A stretch of DNA of 64,000 nucleotides from Rhynchospora pubera (GCA_028095005.1 CM051459.1:130985657-131049656); one strand, 5' to 3'. Positions 32,778 to 45,480 are shown, counted from the first letter of the stretch. Notes: generated by a model from the letters alone, not told the origin. Numbers and translations are program-made.

Positions 32778-34947
32778 GATGTACAAGATAGAGCAAGGGA
32801 TCTTACTGTCCACTTTCCAATTTCTCGTTGAAGGTCTGTAAGAAACAGTAAATGAAATGTGTGGTTAAAAGTTCAGTTCCTCTCTGTTGGGATTAAAAAG
32901 AGGAAAATAATTCAAGAAAACTTGTTGACAAAAATAAAAAGTTTCGTAGTTCAACAATTTTGCAAACAAAATAAAAATACTCAAATCTATGGTCTGTCAG
33001 GAATTGCCCCCTGACTGGACACTATATTAATCTATCAAATTTTGGTTGTTCTTCAATTTGTTTTAAATCTCCTTATTTTTCTTCAATGCCTAAATGATAT
33101 GAAATAGTGCTATAGGCATTATATGTGTTTGTTTTCTTAAATAGAAGTGGTTCCTGAAATCTGTATAGTTGTTATTCTTCTTATTTGCTATTTGTTTGAC
33201 TGGTGTTCGCAATTGTCGATGAGCAGTTTTGGAATTGTTTGACAATCATCACATCTACTTTCTCAGAGTTTTCTCATTGTTTATTCTATTTCATTTCCTT
33301 CTTCCTTTTCAGTTTTTGAAAATTTTCAAAAATGATATTCAATGCAGAAATTCATGTACGATAAAGAAATCGTATAGATTAGGCAAATATTTGTATGGAA
33401 TAGATAACAAGTTTATTATTTTATTATTGTTGTGCATAATACAGTTTGGAAAGTGAGAGAAGAGCAAAAGTCGAAAGAGTTCTTAATCTTTTTCCATGTT
33501 CATCAGGTGCTTAGAGCATCTCAATTTGCTGTTCCGCTATTAGTTCATGCATTTATTTCCTGTGTAGGGGCTCATCTGGATATTATTCATGTGATTCCAT
33601 TTTCTTTCTTTTATTCCTTTAATTTAAACTAATTGAAAGTATATTAGTGATAAGATTCAGATTCTGGTACACCATTACTAACTATACTGTTATGGCACCC
33701 CAATGTGCTAACTGATTCTACTACTATTTTTCATGTGCACATAAATCAGAAATATATTTTAATATGAATGAGAATGTTGTATGTTGTACTTCGCAAAAGG
33801 GATTGTGATGTAATATTTACATTGAACATGCCAAATGATGGACAAGTTACATTTTGAGCAAATAAAATTTTTATTCCATATAATTCTATAAGCCAAGCAT
33901 TTTGTCCTTTGGTTTAAGGAATTAAAATAGAAAGGTTAGGGGGAGTCCTTTGTATTTTAAAAAGTGGATACAGCCATACAAGATTTTTATTTTCAAGGGG
34001 TCTACATGATACATGAAATATGTTGCTTGTAAAAATTCAAAGTTGAAACTTGAAACTTATTGATCTCTTGGAATTGGTTGTTATAATTAACATGGTTTAA
34101 CTGAAATCGTTGCAACTTTGCGTAAGTGTAGATGCTGCTACAAAAGATAGCTTAAATGCAATCGAAAGACCTTTATTTGGAGATTTCCGGGAGTGATTTC
34201 AAGTAAGTAACCAAAAAGAAAATTATATTGGAATTCTCTTTAGGTGGTTTCACTTTTTATGCCACTTTACTCTGTTTGGTTGGGAATTTTTGGGTATAAC
34301 CTATAAAAGTATAGACATGGAATCAACTTTTTATCTCGGATTTGATTTTGGAAGAACAATATAAATCATTATCCCAAAAATAAATTCTGTTGGGGTTATC
34401 TTGGTCTGGAAGGACAGAAAAAAATAATCTTAACCGAGGTTTATTTTATTCAAATACCAACTAACCATTCTCTTTCATGGCATCTTGGTTTAAAGGATTA
34501 CTAAAGGCATTGCGAGATAAGGCCCAGAGAACAGTATATCGGTTGACTTTGGTATTATAGAAATATGCATGCACAAAACAATTAACATTGGTTTTTCAAA
34601 ATTTCTTTCCATTTTATGCTGTAATGTTTGAAATTTTATCATTGATGAAAATTTGGCAGCAGGTCTGTCTCTCTAATTGTATATTCATGGTTGTGATTTT
34701 CATCATTTCCCTCGATAATTTTTCACCATAGAGACCATGTTTTTCGGACCATGGACTCCATGATGAAAATTTAATTTGGGATAGGCTTAATTGGAAGGGT
34801 TCCAAGCCTGGCTACAGATCCTTACAATCAAGTGGAGTGTATCTATATATGGTTTATGTGCTTAATTCTTTCTCTTTTTATTTTCAGATCAATTGGGAGG
34901 ATTAGAGGAGAACATGAATAAGCAACCTCTTATTTGGGTTTCATCAT

Positions 34948-35088
34948 ATGATCGGCAAGGTTCGAGAAGAAATAGAAACCATCAAGTTAAATTCCGCATT
35001 AGAAATAAAGTATGAAACCGAGAGGCTTAGGCAGGAGATTTATGACTCCAAATACAAGCGACGAAGGACATCTGAATTAACTTCATAG
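34948..35088 (+). CDS. Small coiled-coil ORF inside the Helitron (captured exon?)
   Basis: ATG at 34948 opens 46 codons: MIGKVREEIETIKLNSALEI, then KYETERLRQEIYDSKYKRRR, then TSELTS, TAG. It is highly charged with heptad-like spacing, so it is a coiled-coil fragment with a basic end. An acceptor-like tttcag lies upstream at about 34887. I do not recognise the parent gene. It may be one exon of a captured host gene or chance. Confidence 0.35.
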   Translation: MIGKVREEIETIKLNSALEIKYETERLRQEIYDSKYKRRRTSELTS

Positions 35089-36481
35089 ACAGGTATATGT
35101 TGCGTCTCAAATGTTATTATACTGAAAGGAATTATATATCTAGAATTACTTCTTGGATTAACTTGTGTTGTTCAAATTAGCATTGTATGATTGTGTTAAT
35201 TGTAATGAATTTCTGTGTGAAGCTGGTTGTATATGCAAAGAGGGTGTATTATGTTACAATTTTGTAGGGTGCATTATGTTAAAGAGGGAGCTAATGTTAC
35301 AATTTTGTCAGTACTGAATGATAAGAAACATCATATAAATTATGACACCGTACCAATTTTACTTGCTAGAGCAATATATAATTAACTTAAATTTAATCTT
35401 CATGCTAATTCATAATTCAATTTCCTTATCATCATCTTTTTAGGTGATTTACAAGTACGCCCGATGGAGCTTACAGCTACATCCAATGGAGCTGACATTG
35501 TTACAGTTACCCTTTTTTTTGTTTTATTTACTTTCTGTGCTGTGATTTCATATGTATATTTTGTTTGCTTGCATTTCACTTTAATCTAATTCATTGTGAT
35601 AAAAGATAGAAAAAGTAACTTTGTTTGTTTTCTTCTATGGATATTATAGTTGTCAATCGAATTAGAGAAATCATTTCTTATATTTTTATTTATCATAGCA
35701 ATTATGCTCACTTGGTTCATTTATATTTCATTTTAGTTTTAGAAAAATGTGACTTTTTGATACTAGCAGTGAACTTGTCATATTTAATGGAAATTTGTTC
35801 GAAAAGCATCTTTCACATGTCTGATCCGGTGGTCAGCTCGTTGGATACGAGTTTCGTAAAGGTTGTTGCTTTATTTCTTTTGCAAAGAAAAGTATAAAAA
35901 CAAACAATTCTAATAGAAGACATGATGTCTGATTTTGTTGTATCTATTTCTATTTTAGGGTCTACAACCTACAACATATTGTCAAGCCGAGTATGGATTA
36001 GTAAAGCACATCTCTATCACTATAATAAATATACTAATACATAAATAACAAATATATATTTCGTATATAAAACACAAATTATTGTTGATATATTTTTATG
36101 CAGTCCTTCGTTTGGTTGCGACGGATTTATCCAAAATCGTGATTAATCCAGCTATTTGTGTAGCAGCCTATATTCAAATTAAATACAGGTTTGTTGATAT
36201 ATTAATAAATATATTAGTATTAATTGAATATTATTTTTTTTATTATTAATTATATAATATACAAGAAAATATAAATGTTAATTATTTTGGTTTTGTACAG
36301 GACGCAGGGTGATAATAATAATCTCTTCAAGTATTGGTTTTGTTACCTTCAGCGCCGATTAAGACAATATTGACCTCAAATATTGAAAATGTACAACATA
36401 TTTGTGTCAAATAATATTTTATTTTCATAAATATATCACATGTTAAAGTCCGCCCACACATTGAGTGGGCACTGCTGCTAG

Positions 36482-36515
<34 letters not shown>

Positions 36516-36519
<4 letters not shown>

Positions 36520-37923
36520 TTGGCTAATGTCCTTTGGATATGATAGAAGGATTTTCCTATTCAGTTTTTGACCATTAGATATTATGAAGATTGGTGTCGA
36601 CATCTAAATCTGTGGTTCGGATTGAGGCGCTGAGGAGAGGAATGCTATTAAAAATTCTCCTTATTAACCGTCTCCTCCGTTAGTTGCTTTCCTCTCTCCG
36701 TATTAAAATCTGGTGCTCTCTCATTTCTCTCCCCTTTGAAACAAAGAGAACTCTAGAAAACGCTCAGACTCAGACGCTCACAAAATCCGCCGATCTCTCC
36801 CTCTCCACAAATCAAGAGGAACCCTAGGCGGAGCTCGGAGCCTCTCTTCATCATCTCGCTCATTAATAAGTTGGTTAATTAATCACAAATGCTTGAATTT
36901 TATTTGAACGAAACTTACTGCTTTGAATATTATTTGAAAATTCGTACAGGAATGATTTCTGGTATCGCATTGTTGTTTCATTACTTCATGTACAATAATA
37001 AAAGAAAGTGATATAAACTTGATTTTTTTCATTACTGCTTTGAATTTTTTTTCTTTTTTTCCTTTATTTCTCTGATAAAATACACCTTGATAGTAATCTT
37101 CTTGAATATTCACAAATGAAAAAATACACTTGTGACATCATGTGTCTGATTGAGTATCGCACAGTACAGTAGTTAAAAGTAAAAAGATTAATAAAAGAAC
37201 TAATGACCACTTAAAGCCAAAATTAGTTAAAAAAAAAAGGCAAAATAAAGAAACGGTTAGGAATTGACATGTATCGATATCAAAACCAGCTAGTAGAGCC
37301 TCAAAACCCAAGTTATACTCTAACAAATCGCTCCCATGCTCTACTGGTACCAATCGCACCCAACCGTACCAGCCACTTGGTGGTCCCACCAAAGCGGATA
37401 GCCTCATGACAAATTGACTTCAGAAATATCCTCTCCTCACCACTCTAATGCTAACGAACTTGTTTGTATGTCAATTCACCTCTAAAAACTCTCTCTCTCT
37501 CAAACTGCTTGGATCGAGCTTTTAAGGTTGAGGAGCTGAGGAGGAGGTGTCGCGAGCAACCACTGAGGGTTAGAGGCAGAGAGAGAGAGAGGAAGATTCG
37601 AGGAGAGAAGGCGGAGAGGAGAGCAACAACTCCGGTGATTTGAGGGGAGGAGTTGGATCTGTGACTTTCTATTGTTTCGAAGAAGACGAGTGAGAGAGTG
37701 CACACGACTTAGAGGGGATGGAATTTCATTTGACACGAGAGGAGACGGAGGCATTAACAAAAATTAAAGAGGAGAACGAAAAATCTTTTAACTCAATGCC
37801 TCACCATAGGGCATCCATCTCAGCCACAGATCTAACTATGTACATAAATATTAACGATATCCAAGGGGCAGAAACTTAATAGGAAAATGTCTATGTCCTA
37901 TCCAAAGGACATTAGTCAATCTC
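36516..37923. mobile_element. Long-TIR element 1 (MULE-like), 1.4 kb
   Basis: The left arm GAGATTGGCTAATGTCCTTT is inverted in the right arm (...ggacattagtcaatctc). Pairing extends about 95 bp. It contains a GC-richer unit (about 37450-37760) whose minus-strand reading WLLATPPPQLLNLKSSIQ recurs in element 2. It has no transposase. Flanks are GA/CT microsatellite, so a duplication cannot be read. Confidence 0.7.
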
Positions 37924-37947
37924 TCTTTCTCTCTCTCTCTCTATATA

Positions 37948-40900
37948 GAGGCTAAATTAGACTCTAACATATAGAGTACCTGTGTGCTCCAATGTTTAAA
38001 TTAACCATCCGATTTCAGATCTGAGGGTTCAGATTTAGGCGCTAATGCAGTCGTCTTTAAAATTTTACGCTATGTTTCTGTTTCCTCTCCGTTAGCGCAT
38101 AGCTAACACTCGACTCTATCTCTCCTTCCTTTTTTTTTTGGTAAAGACTCTCTCTCTCCTTTTCCTCTTCGTTCTCCCCGAAAGAAAAACTGCCGAAGCT
38201 GCTGTAGTGCAGCTGGTATGGCACCAGGTCTCCCACGAGAGAGACCACAGTTCGATCCCCACTGATGAGTGGAGGAATAGGGTGGGTGTGTGGACCTACG
38301 GGCATATGTCAAAAAAAAAAATAAATAAATAACTTACCTTGCTGGCTTCTCTTTCTCCTTCGAAGAAAAAGCCAGTCCTCTGTCTGCTCTCACTTAGAAG
38401 CCAGCGCATGGATTAAACCTCTCTCTTCTCGCACATGGACTACTCGCAAATATTAGCTAGCATATAACAAAAACGAAAACCCTAGACTCACATATATGCT
38501 CGCAAGGTGACGTGACTTTTAATCTTTTGCTAATTTTTGGTGATTTAGACCTCCGTACAGATCATTTAAGGCATAAATAGTGAAATTTCATCATTATTAT
38601 GCAAAGTGAAAACTGAAAAGTACCAAATTTTTTCAACCTGATAAGGTGCGAACCAAATTTCACCACGAAATTGCACTTTATTGCACATAATTTCAACATT
38701 CTGACTTATTATTGTTCATTTTCTGGGTTGTGTACCAATAAGTGTCGAAAGGGGCTTGAATTAGTGTTTGCTCCTCCCCTTCTTTCATTTTCTGTTCAAT
38801 TATTGTTCATTTTTTGTTCAATTTGTGATTTTGAGTTATGGTTCTATTCAATTTCATTTTCTTTCATCTTCCTTGAAGTTTTGTTGGAAAACAGAACTAT
38901 TAGATTATAGAAGGTAGTACTGGTATACATTATTGTAGATGCTTAGTAGAAGTAAACAAATGTTTGAATACAGCTAGTTGGTTGGGTACATAAATTTGCT
39001 TCATGTAAGCCTGAATTGACTTTTATTATACTAGTTGAATAAAATATTGTTATCGTTTTGTTCAGACCAAAATGGCATGAAAAAGTTTCAAGTGGACAAG
39101 GTTGTTAAAGAATTTTCAATATGTAATTTGGGTGTTATTTATTTTAATTGTAGGTAACGATTTTGTTGTTAATTTTTAAAATGTATGTCTATTTGGATCA
39201 TATGGTTTACTAGGTTTGTATCCTCTGGACAATGCTTTACTATCTTAGAATAGCTGTTGTGGACCTTGTGGTACCATATATGGTCACGCATAAATTGAAT
39301 TAATAACTGTTCTTTTAAATTTTCTTTTATATGGAGTTATGGACGATTCTGACTTTTCTGATGTATATTTTTTTTGCTTTGAGATATCTGTTTATTAAAC
39401 AAGGTTTATTTTTACCAGCATCAGTACTTTCTCAGATGCATTTGTTTTGTTGGTTACGTTCATGAAACTTAATTAAGTTTTCATTCCTTTGCAAGCAACA
39501 TTTTAGGTTACCATACTGTACCATCTTTTTCTATCTCCTAGTTTTTCAAATAATTGTTGTTACATAAATGGAAAGGTCAATATAAATTGCAATTTTAGAA
39601 CAAGTAACCGTGGGGTACCATTTACCAGGTACCAAGAACAATAGAATATTGGTTCCATTAGTACTGCACCTAAACAGTAGTATATTTAGTTTATTTACTC
39701 ATGCGCCTAAACGATGTTACAAACTAGCACTGTTATTTACTACTCATGGAATCTTACAAATGCATTCTATGACAAGATATTTAAACATACAGGGATCAAA
39801 ATAGATGCGCCGAAACCAAATTTAGCCATTCTATTTGCCACACATTCTATGACAAGATATTTAACATGCATGGATCAAAATAGAATATAGCATCAAAATT
39901 GAACATAGTCAGCTCATGAAAACAAACATAAACATATGAATTGATATGCCACATCTTGTCCACATTTTCATGTAGCCACCTGGTTCACGAACACTAAATC
40001 CCTTTCGCTAGGAGTATGAATTCTAAATGTTCGTGTGGGTTGATCTCATCGTCATATGTCAAAGGAACACCTTCATTGGCCTCCGTTATGCTCACCGTTT
40101 TTGGTTCTGTAAAAAATATGCAACTACATTTAGTCAATTTTTTTTTATGGAACTACAATGACTTTATTGTTATGTAATTGAAAATTAGAAACTATTATCC
40201 TGGTTCATATGCTTCCAATTAGAAAGTACAATTTAAGCATATGCAAAATCAATTTAAGGGTGCAACATTAAATTTAAGTAGATGCATCTAATTTAAGCAT
40301 GTCTGGGTGCAATATGCATTTAAGTTGCCATATAGCTACTGTTGTCAAAATTAATTCAAATTATTTAGGCAAAACAGTTAAGAACTCAAGAAGGGGAACT
40401 ATGACAGTGCACGAGTGACCTTTCTATCTGCATTCAATTAGTATACTAGAGAAGCACCAGGGACAACTTGATTAGTGATTATCTATCATAGAACCCTCCT
40501 AGTATCTCTTCTCAATGTTAATACCAGAGAAGCACCGGGGGCAAGTATTATTGATTGTGACAACTTGATTTTCATTATGCAAGAATTATTGGATTTATAT
40601 GCATGATAAAAATATGGTTTATTATGTAAGCACCGTACAACCTACAACCCAACTCAGGTTTATTATGAGTATAAAAAGGGAAACTATGGCAATGTACTAG
40701 CACTTAAGAAGTTGAATCTTTTCACATTGAAAATCAGTAATCAACTACAGGTCCTCTTAGTTGGTTCCAATTAAAGAGTCCCAAAATCAAAAGGACTTAA
40801 AAACTAAACTCGACAGCCAACAAAAATTTCCCAAGTAAAATTAAAGAAAGGAACAAGAGAACAAAACAAATTCAGGTGATTTTCTTACTTGGATCAAGGA

Positions 40901-41766
40901 TTTAGGGTTGAGGAGCTCAGGCGGAGGTGTCGCGGCAACCAGGTGATTCTCTGACTTCGCATGAGAGAGACAGTGGGAGAAAGAGTAAGTGTCATGTATT
41001 GCACATACCAGTAATCTAGAGGAAGGTCATGTGCTGAGAATAACAGAAGGGATTGATTTAACAGAAGAAGGGATGGACTTAACAGAAGAAGGGATGGGCT
41101 TAACAAGAGAAAGGGATACACTTAACGGAAGACAGGAATTGAATGGACTTAGTCTGATCTACAACAGTCAACTAATCTCAACCGTTCAACTTGATTTGAT
41201 TAGTTTAGATGAAGAGAGAGGAAATAGTGCTTGTAGAGAAGATTAGTGTTCTGATAGCCTATAAATAGGTCATTCCTTGTAATAGAAACTTATGATGAAA
41301 ATTAATGAAATTGTTTCTCTTTTCTTATGTTCCCTGTTACCCCTTTCCACTTATCTCCATTAATTCCAATTGATGCTCAATTTCCACCAAATTAACCTCA
41401 AGATAACAGTAGGACTGTGACAAAGAGAGACTTCAGCTTTTGTTTTCTTTCCGATCTAATAGACCAGTGAGGCAAAGGCAGCTCAGGCGAAGGAGAGAAA
41501 TGACTTCTCAACAAACTAGGGTTTTTTTTTCTTGTGCGTGAGAGAGACAAAAAGTGGGAGAGAGAGTCGCATGTATCTTTTTTTGTTTTCTCTTTTCTTT
41601 CGTATCCAATAGGCAAACGGAGCAATTGTAATGGACATCGAACGGAGAAACGGGATTTCATATGTTCTTCAGCGTCTAAATCTGGACCCTCAGATCCGAG
41701 ATCGGACGGTTTAAACATTTGAGCACACAGACTCTCTATGTGCTGGAGTCTAATTTAGCCAATCTC
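37948..41766. mobile_element. Long-TIR element 2 (MULE-like), 3.8 kb
   Basis: The left arm GGCTAAATTAGACTCTAACA and the right arm (read inverted) GATTGGCTAAATTAGACTCC pair over about 100 bp, including a shared TCTGAGGGTTCAGATTTAGG stretch. The terminal GATTGGCTAA is also shared with element 1, so the two are relatives sitting side by side. It contains a SINE at 38.2 kb and a minus-strand fragment at 40.94-40.88 kb that resembles the gene-like piece in element 1. Confidence 0.75.
38195..38328 (+). mobile_element. tRNA-derived SINE with poly-A tail
   Basis: A box TGGTATGGCACCAGG and B box GTTCGATCCCC stand at polymerase III promoter spacing. A unique body follows (gagtggaggaatagggtggg; acctacgggcatatgtc), then A11 and AAATAAATAA. 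The host copy is element 2. Flanking duplications were not clear. Confidence 0.75.
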
Positions 41767-41878
41767 TCTATATATAATTTGTCTAATTTATCACACACAC
41801 TCGAATCACAATATATACATTTGTGAACTTAGATTCTAACCACAAGAAATAAATAATAAGCTCCAGAGAAAACTTCAC

Positions 41879-42065
41879 TTTTGAGAGTGCGGAGGTTCCC
41901 TTCATCGGTAGCTTGAAGAATCTTTAGTGCACTCTTCTTATCTAAGAATGGCAAATACGTACTTCAAATGGAGAGCAAGGCCATATATATATGGCGTGTG
42001 AGAAAAAAAGATATTGATATATTATGGTAGTAAATAGTACCTGTATATTTCCTAGTAGACGCCAT
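41879..42065 (-). pseudogene. Ankyrin-TPR gene copy A, exons 1-2
   Basis: Exon 1 (42065-42041) reads MASTRKYT and then a split codon. Exon 2 (41941-41879, 63 nt) reads DKKSALKILQATDEGNLRTL. Splice sites are canonical and both frames are open. Exon lengths match copy B. Downstream the gene is cut by elements spanning 31.77-41.77 kb before exon 3 at 31.49 kb, which carries a stop. Confidence 0.75.
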
Positions 42066-42351
42066 TGTTTGAGCTTAAACAGAAACGAACAAGAAGTGAG
42101 AAGTGGTAAGAAAAGACCAAGAATGATTTAATTTAAATGTTTTTGTTTTTGTTTCGAAGCACAATAGGCGCAAAACATTCAAATTACTGCTTTATTATTT
42201 ACGAGAACAGTTCGCATTCCGAAAAGACGAGAGAAGCTTCTGCAATAAATTGATGCCAACTAGTTCGGTTGGTTTATGTAATAATTATGTTCGCATGAAT
42301 TATTCTACGCAAGTCTACTTACAATTGTCATGTGGGCAGAACAGGAGCAAT

Positions 42352-42874
42352 CAGGGTTTTTCCGGTTTACCGGTTTTAAAAACCAGATGACATCATAATT
42401 ATTTTGATCATAAAACAAAAAAAATCATAATAATATTGATAATAATAAAATATATATTAGGATATTGATATCCCCATAAAACATAAATAAATTTTCTAAA
42501 AGTCAGTTTCGCAATATTTTTTTTGGTTATAATAAATTATTATAAATCATAGTTAAATTTTCTAACCATTTTAGGATGTAATTTATTAAGGAAAAAAAGT
42601 AGCATGAAAAATCTCTAGGCAGTAGGCCCACGCTCCTATGATCTCATTTCTGACCAAAGAGAGAGAGAGTCGTTCCTCTATTTTCGCAAATGTTTATTCC
42701 AAATGGAAAAGTGATAAAGAGAAACCGGTACCGAAACTAAGACATTTCCGAAATTTTACCGATATTTCCCGGTATGTTCAGAGGACGGTATTACAGTCTT
42801 TTCATACCGGATCAGGAGCCGGTAGCCGGTATTATTGAAAATTATCGGTATCTGATCCGGTATTGAAAACACTG
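42352..42874. mobile_element. CCGG-rich inverted-repeat element (hAT-like)
   Basis: The ends CAGGGTTTTTCCGGTTTACC and CCGGTATTGAAAACACTG are loosely inverted, with repeated ACCGG/CCGGT motifs near both ends. No 8-bp duplication is readable. It is a different family from the AACGGAAC MITEs. Confidence 0.45.
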
Positions 42875-43029
42875 ATTCGGACCCAAATCTGATTCAGTGC
42901 AATGAATCTAGGTCATTAAAACCCATCCGACGATCTCCCTCATTTCTACCAATATTCTGTCTTTTACGCTCTCTCACAAACATAATTTACAAAGTGGAGT
43001 TGGAGTTTCCAACTTGGCAACTTTACAAG

Positions 43030-43336
43030 TAGACCCGTCCAACGTTGAAACGGAACGCGAAACATCTTATTTCTGCTTTCGTTCTGTTCTAGACGACAGA
43101 ACAAAAAATTTCTTCCGTTTCGTCAAACGAAATATTTTTCTATTCCATTTAACGTTCCGTCCTTAATTTACTATTGATTTCAGCGAAATTCTATTTTACG
43201 ATTCAATAACATTTATAAATTTCAGTTTCGTTTTCGTTTCGTTTCGTTTTCAGAAACGAAACTGATTTCTTTTATGTTTAACTTTCCGTTTGAACGGAAC
43301 GGAACACCGGACGAAACAGCGATATTGACGGGCCTA
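43030..43336. mobile_element. hAT-type foldback MITE, copy 3
   Basis: The ends are TAGACCCGTCCAACG and CGATATTGACGGGCCTA. Flanking 8-mers tttacaag and tttacggg agree in six positions. It has the AACGGAAC-type interior. Confidence 0.85.
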
Positions 43337-43635
43337 TTTACGGGGACTATGTAGTGCATTAACTTTACAACTTTTACTCTCTCGTTCTGACTTTTCAAAT
43401 TCCATCAAGTTCATTTTATTTTGAATAAAGAAGGCCCGACATTCATATCTCCACCCTTTTTTTTTCCAAGAAATAATTATGGACACAAAAATTCTTATTT
43501 TACGTCTTCTTAAATATTAAAACTCATTCATTTAATATTATATCAAATTCATTCATTTAATATTATCTTAGAGATGTAATTGAATACACTCATAGTAGTA
43601 TTCTATTTTGTTACCACCATTACATTATTATATCT

Positions 43636-43755
43636 GGGTGCGTTTGGATAGGTGTTGGGAAGTGTGTAACTTTGTGAAGAGTTTGGATTGTTTATAATTT
43701 TTTTTTCTTCTTCTTCCTTCTTCTTCTTCTTTCTTCCAACAATCCAAACGCACCC
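43636..43755. mobile_element. GTTTGGAT-family MITE, copy 2
   Basis: The ends GGGTGCGTTTGGAT and ATCCAAACGCACCC are perfect inverted repeats. It is flanked by TCT on both sides (43633-43635, 43756-43758). The core gaagtgtgtaactttgtgaa is shared with the other copies. A 3-bp duplication suggests the Harbinger/Tourist group. Confidence 0.75.
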
Positions 43756-44238
43756 TCTATATATAATTTGAGCAGAAAATCAATCAAGTTATTAAACACG
43801 AACTAATTTGGTCTTCAATGTAGCTCAAATTTGGCACGTACAAATTTTACATTATCTTAAACGATTTAAATGCAAAATAACAAATACGTTTAAATTTTTT
43901 TGCATATATTTAGGTGCTAATAAATCGAAAGAAATTGATACTTGCGCCTATTAAAAAGGTGACAACAAGTGTTATGTATAGAGCTGTTTCTAATCAAATT
44001 GATCTTAACAAAATTCTAATTAACAACTAATTAATTGAATTAGAATCAAATCAATGTGCAAGTACTATACTTTTTTTTCTTTATCATTAAGGCGTACAAC
44101 TGCTTAGAGTATGCAACCGTACTCTTTATATAGGATTAATTTTAATATTTTTTTATTAAAATTTTGTTTCGCAAAGCTGTGAAGATGAATTGAAAGAAGA
44201 TTTCCCATTGATGGGTATTAAAGAGGATACCGACAGAT

Positions 44239-44422
44239 TTTTTTTTTTAAAGAAAAAAATGACGGTCTAGCCCTCGCCTTTTTTTTTTTTAATTGACACT
44301 AAATAAGTCCAAAATTAAAAAAAATTAGCCAGCAGCTAAAATTGCAAAAAGAAAAAGGCCAAAATGCTAGAAAAATTAAAAGCAGAATACGCCGAATAAA
44401 AGAAAAAAAATGGACTCCAGAA
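44239..44422 (-). mobile_element. Retroposon-like insertion with 12-bp target duplication
   Basis: It is flanked by ATACCGACAGAT at 44227-44238 and 44423-44434. Next to the left copy is a T-run that reads as a poly-A tail on the minus strand, so it looks like a target-primed insertion of a 184-bp RNA copy. It has no recognisable tRNA head and no coding frame. Confidence 0.65.
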
Positions 44423-44434
44423 ATACCGACAGAT

Positions 44435-45150
44435 CTTTATTTCGTGTAAGAAGCAATCTCACAGTTATTTTCTCTTTATTTAATAATACGAAATCTCAGA
44501 ATCAGATACCCTTTTAGCAGTAAGACCAGCCTTTTCTATTTCCAATACTTGATTGATTTGGAGTCCCTATTTTTTCTAAAATGGGAACCAACATGCTTCT
44601 CCTCTCAAAAATGCCAACTCTAGCAATGTACATGTTGGTATTGGTGTGCTCATATCGTTAAGACAATTTTGGCATTTCACGTAAATTAAAGAACGGTTAG
44701 AGGGTTATAGAAATTTTTTTTTTCCCTTCTCATTTTTGGCACTCATAAAAGTGTGTCTAATCCAATTCCAGCACTATATGATATAAGAGGATTATTTAAA
44801 AAAAAAAAACGAAAGAAATAATCGCTTCACTATAAACTGTGGATTGTAGATTTGTAGTGAAAAATCAAGTACATTCATGGCCCTTTAACGGCCGTGATAT
44901 CAAATTGGGCCGTTTCCACAGATAGCTGGACCATCTTCAGGAACTCATGTATTCAAATAGCATTTACTGAAAACCTCTCAAGTCTCAACAGTGTGTTTGA
45001 TTTTCGGAATGAGCAAAAGGGGCAAGATGAAAGCACTGGAGATTGAGATTAGATGTTTCCAATATTTTTTTAGAGACTTAAAATTTGACGAGGCAGAGGC
45101 ATTGAAGGACCTCAACTCTCTGAATTCTTGAAGTTACTATATGGTTTATT
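44435..45150. other. Spacer
   Basis: No gene recognised. Confidence 0.3.
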
Positions 45151-45480
45151 ACTTTTAGTTTATTAGATTTGAGTTTGGATGATTATTACAGTTGTTTTCA
45201 TACTATAAAAGTGTGACAGAATGAATACCTTATTTTAATTGGCACCATTTGTTTGCTGGTTAGACCGAAACAATGTTGGTGAAGTAATGAGATTCAATAC
45301 ATTGTGACTCATAACTAACAAGCAAGAACAACTATATATATTCCTGTGACAGCTATATCTACAGCGGTTACTATCTAGAAATCTACTATCCAATGCAAGT
45401 AAAATTTGTAAAAAAAAAGCTCCCCAACTCCCCATGCAGCACAAATCCACAATCCATTAGTTTATTTTATAAGTTATAAC
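45151..45480. repeat. Duplicated segment, partner at 18.73-19.00 kb
   Basis: Direct-orientation match to 18728-18990, with an extra stretch tggttagaccgaaacaatgt and another near 45345. It lies about 430 bp downstream of the RPS18 stop codon. Confidence 0.85.

Larger units (their letters stand above)
31770..36481 (+). mobile_element. Helitron, non-autonomous, 4.7 kb
   Basis: It starts TCTCTACTATATTAAAAGC, the usual plant Helitron 5' end. It ends with a hairpin GCCCAC-ACATTGA-GTGGGC followed by ACTGCTGCTAG (CTRR end). It sits between A and T with no duplication, as expected for this class. No Rep/helicase gene is present, so it depends on other copies. The host site is a GT/TA microsatellite inside an intron of ankyrin-TPR copy A. 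Confidence 0.88.

Noticed and set aside
37500..37760. Independent small gene on the minus strand
   Set aside because: The frame is inside a long-TIR element and only a short part is shared with the second element. I treat it as a possible captured fragment, not a gene.
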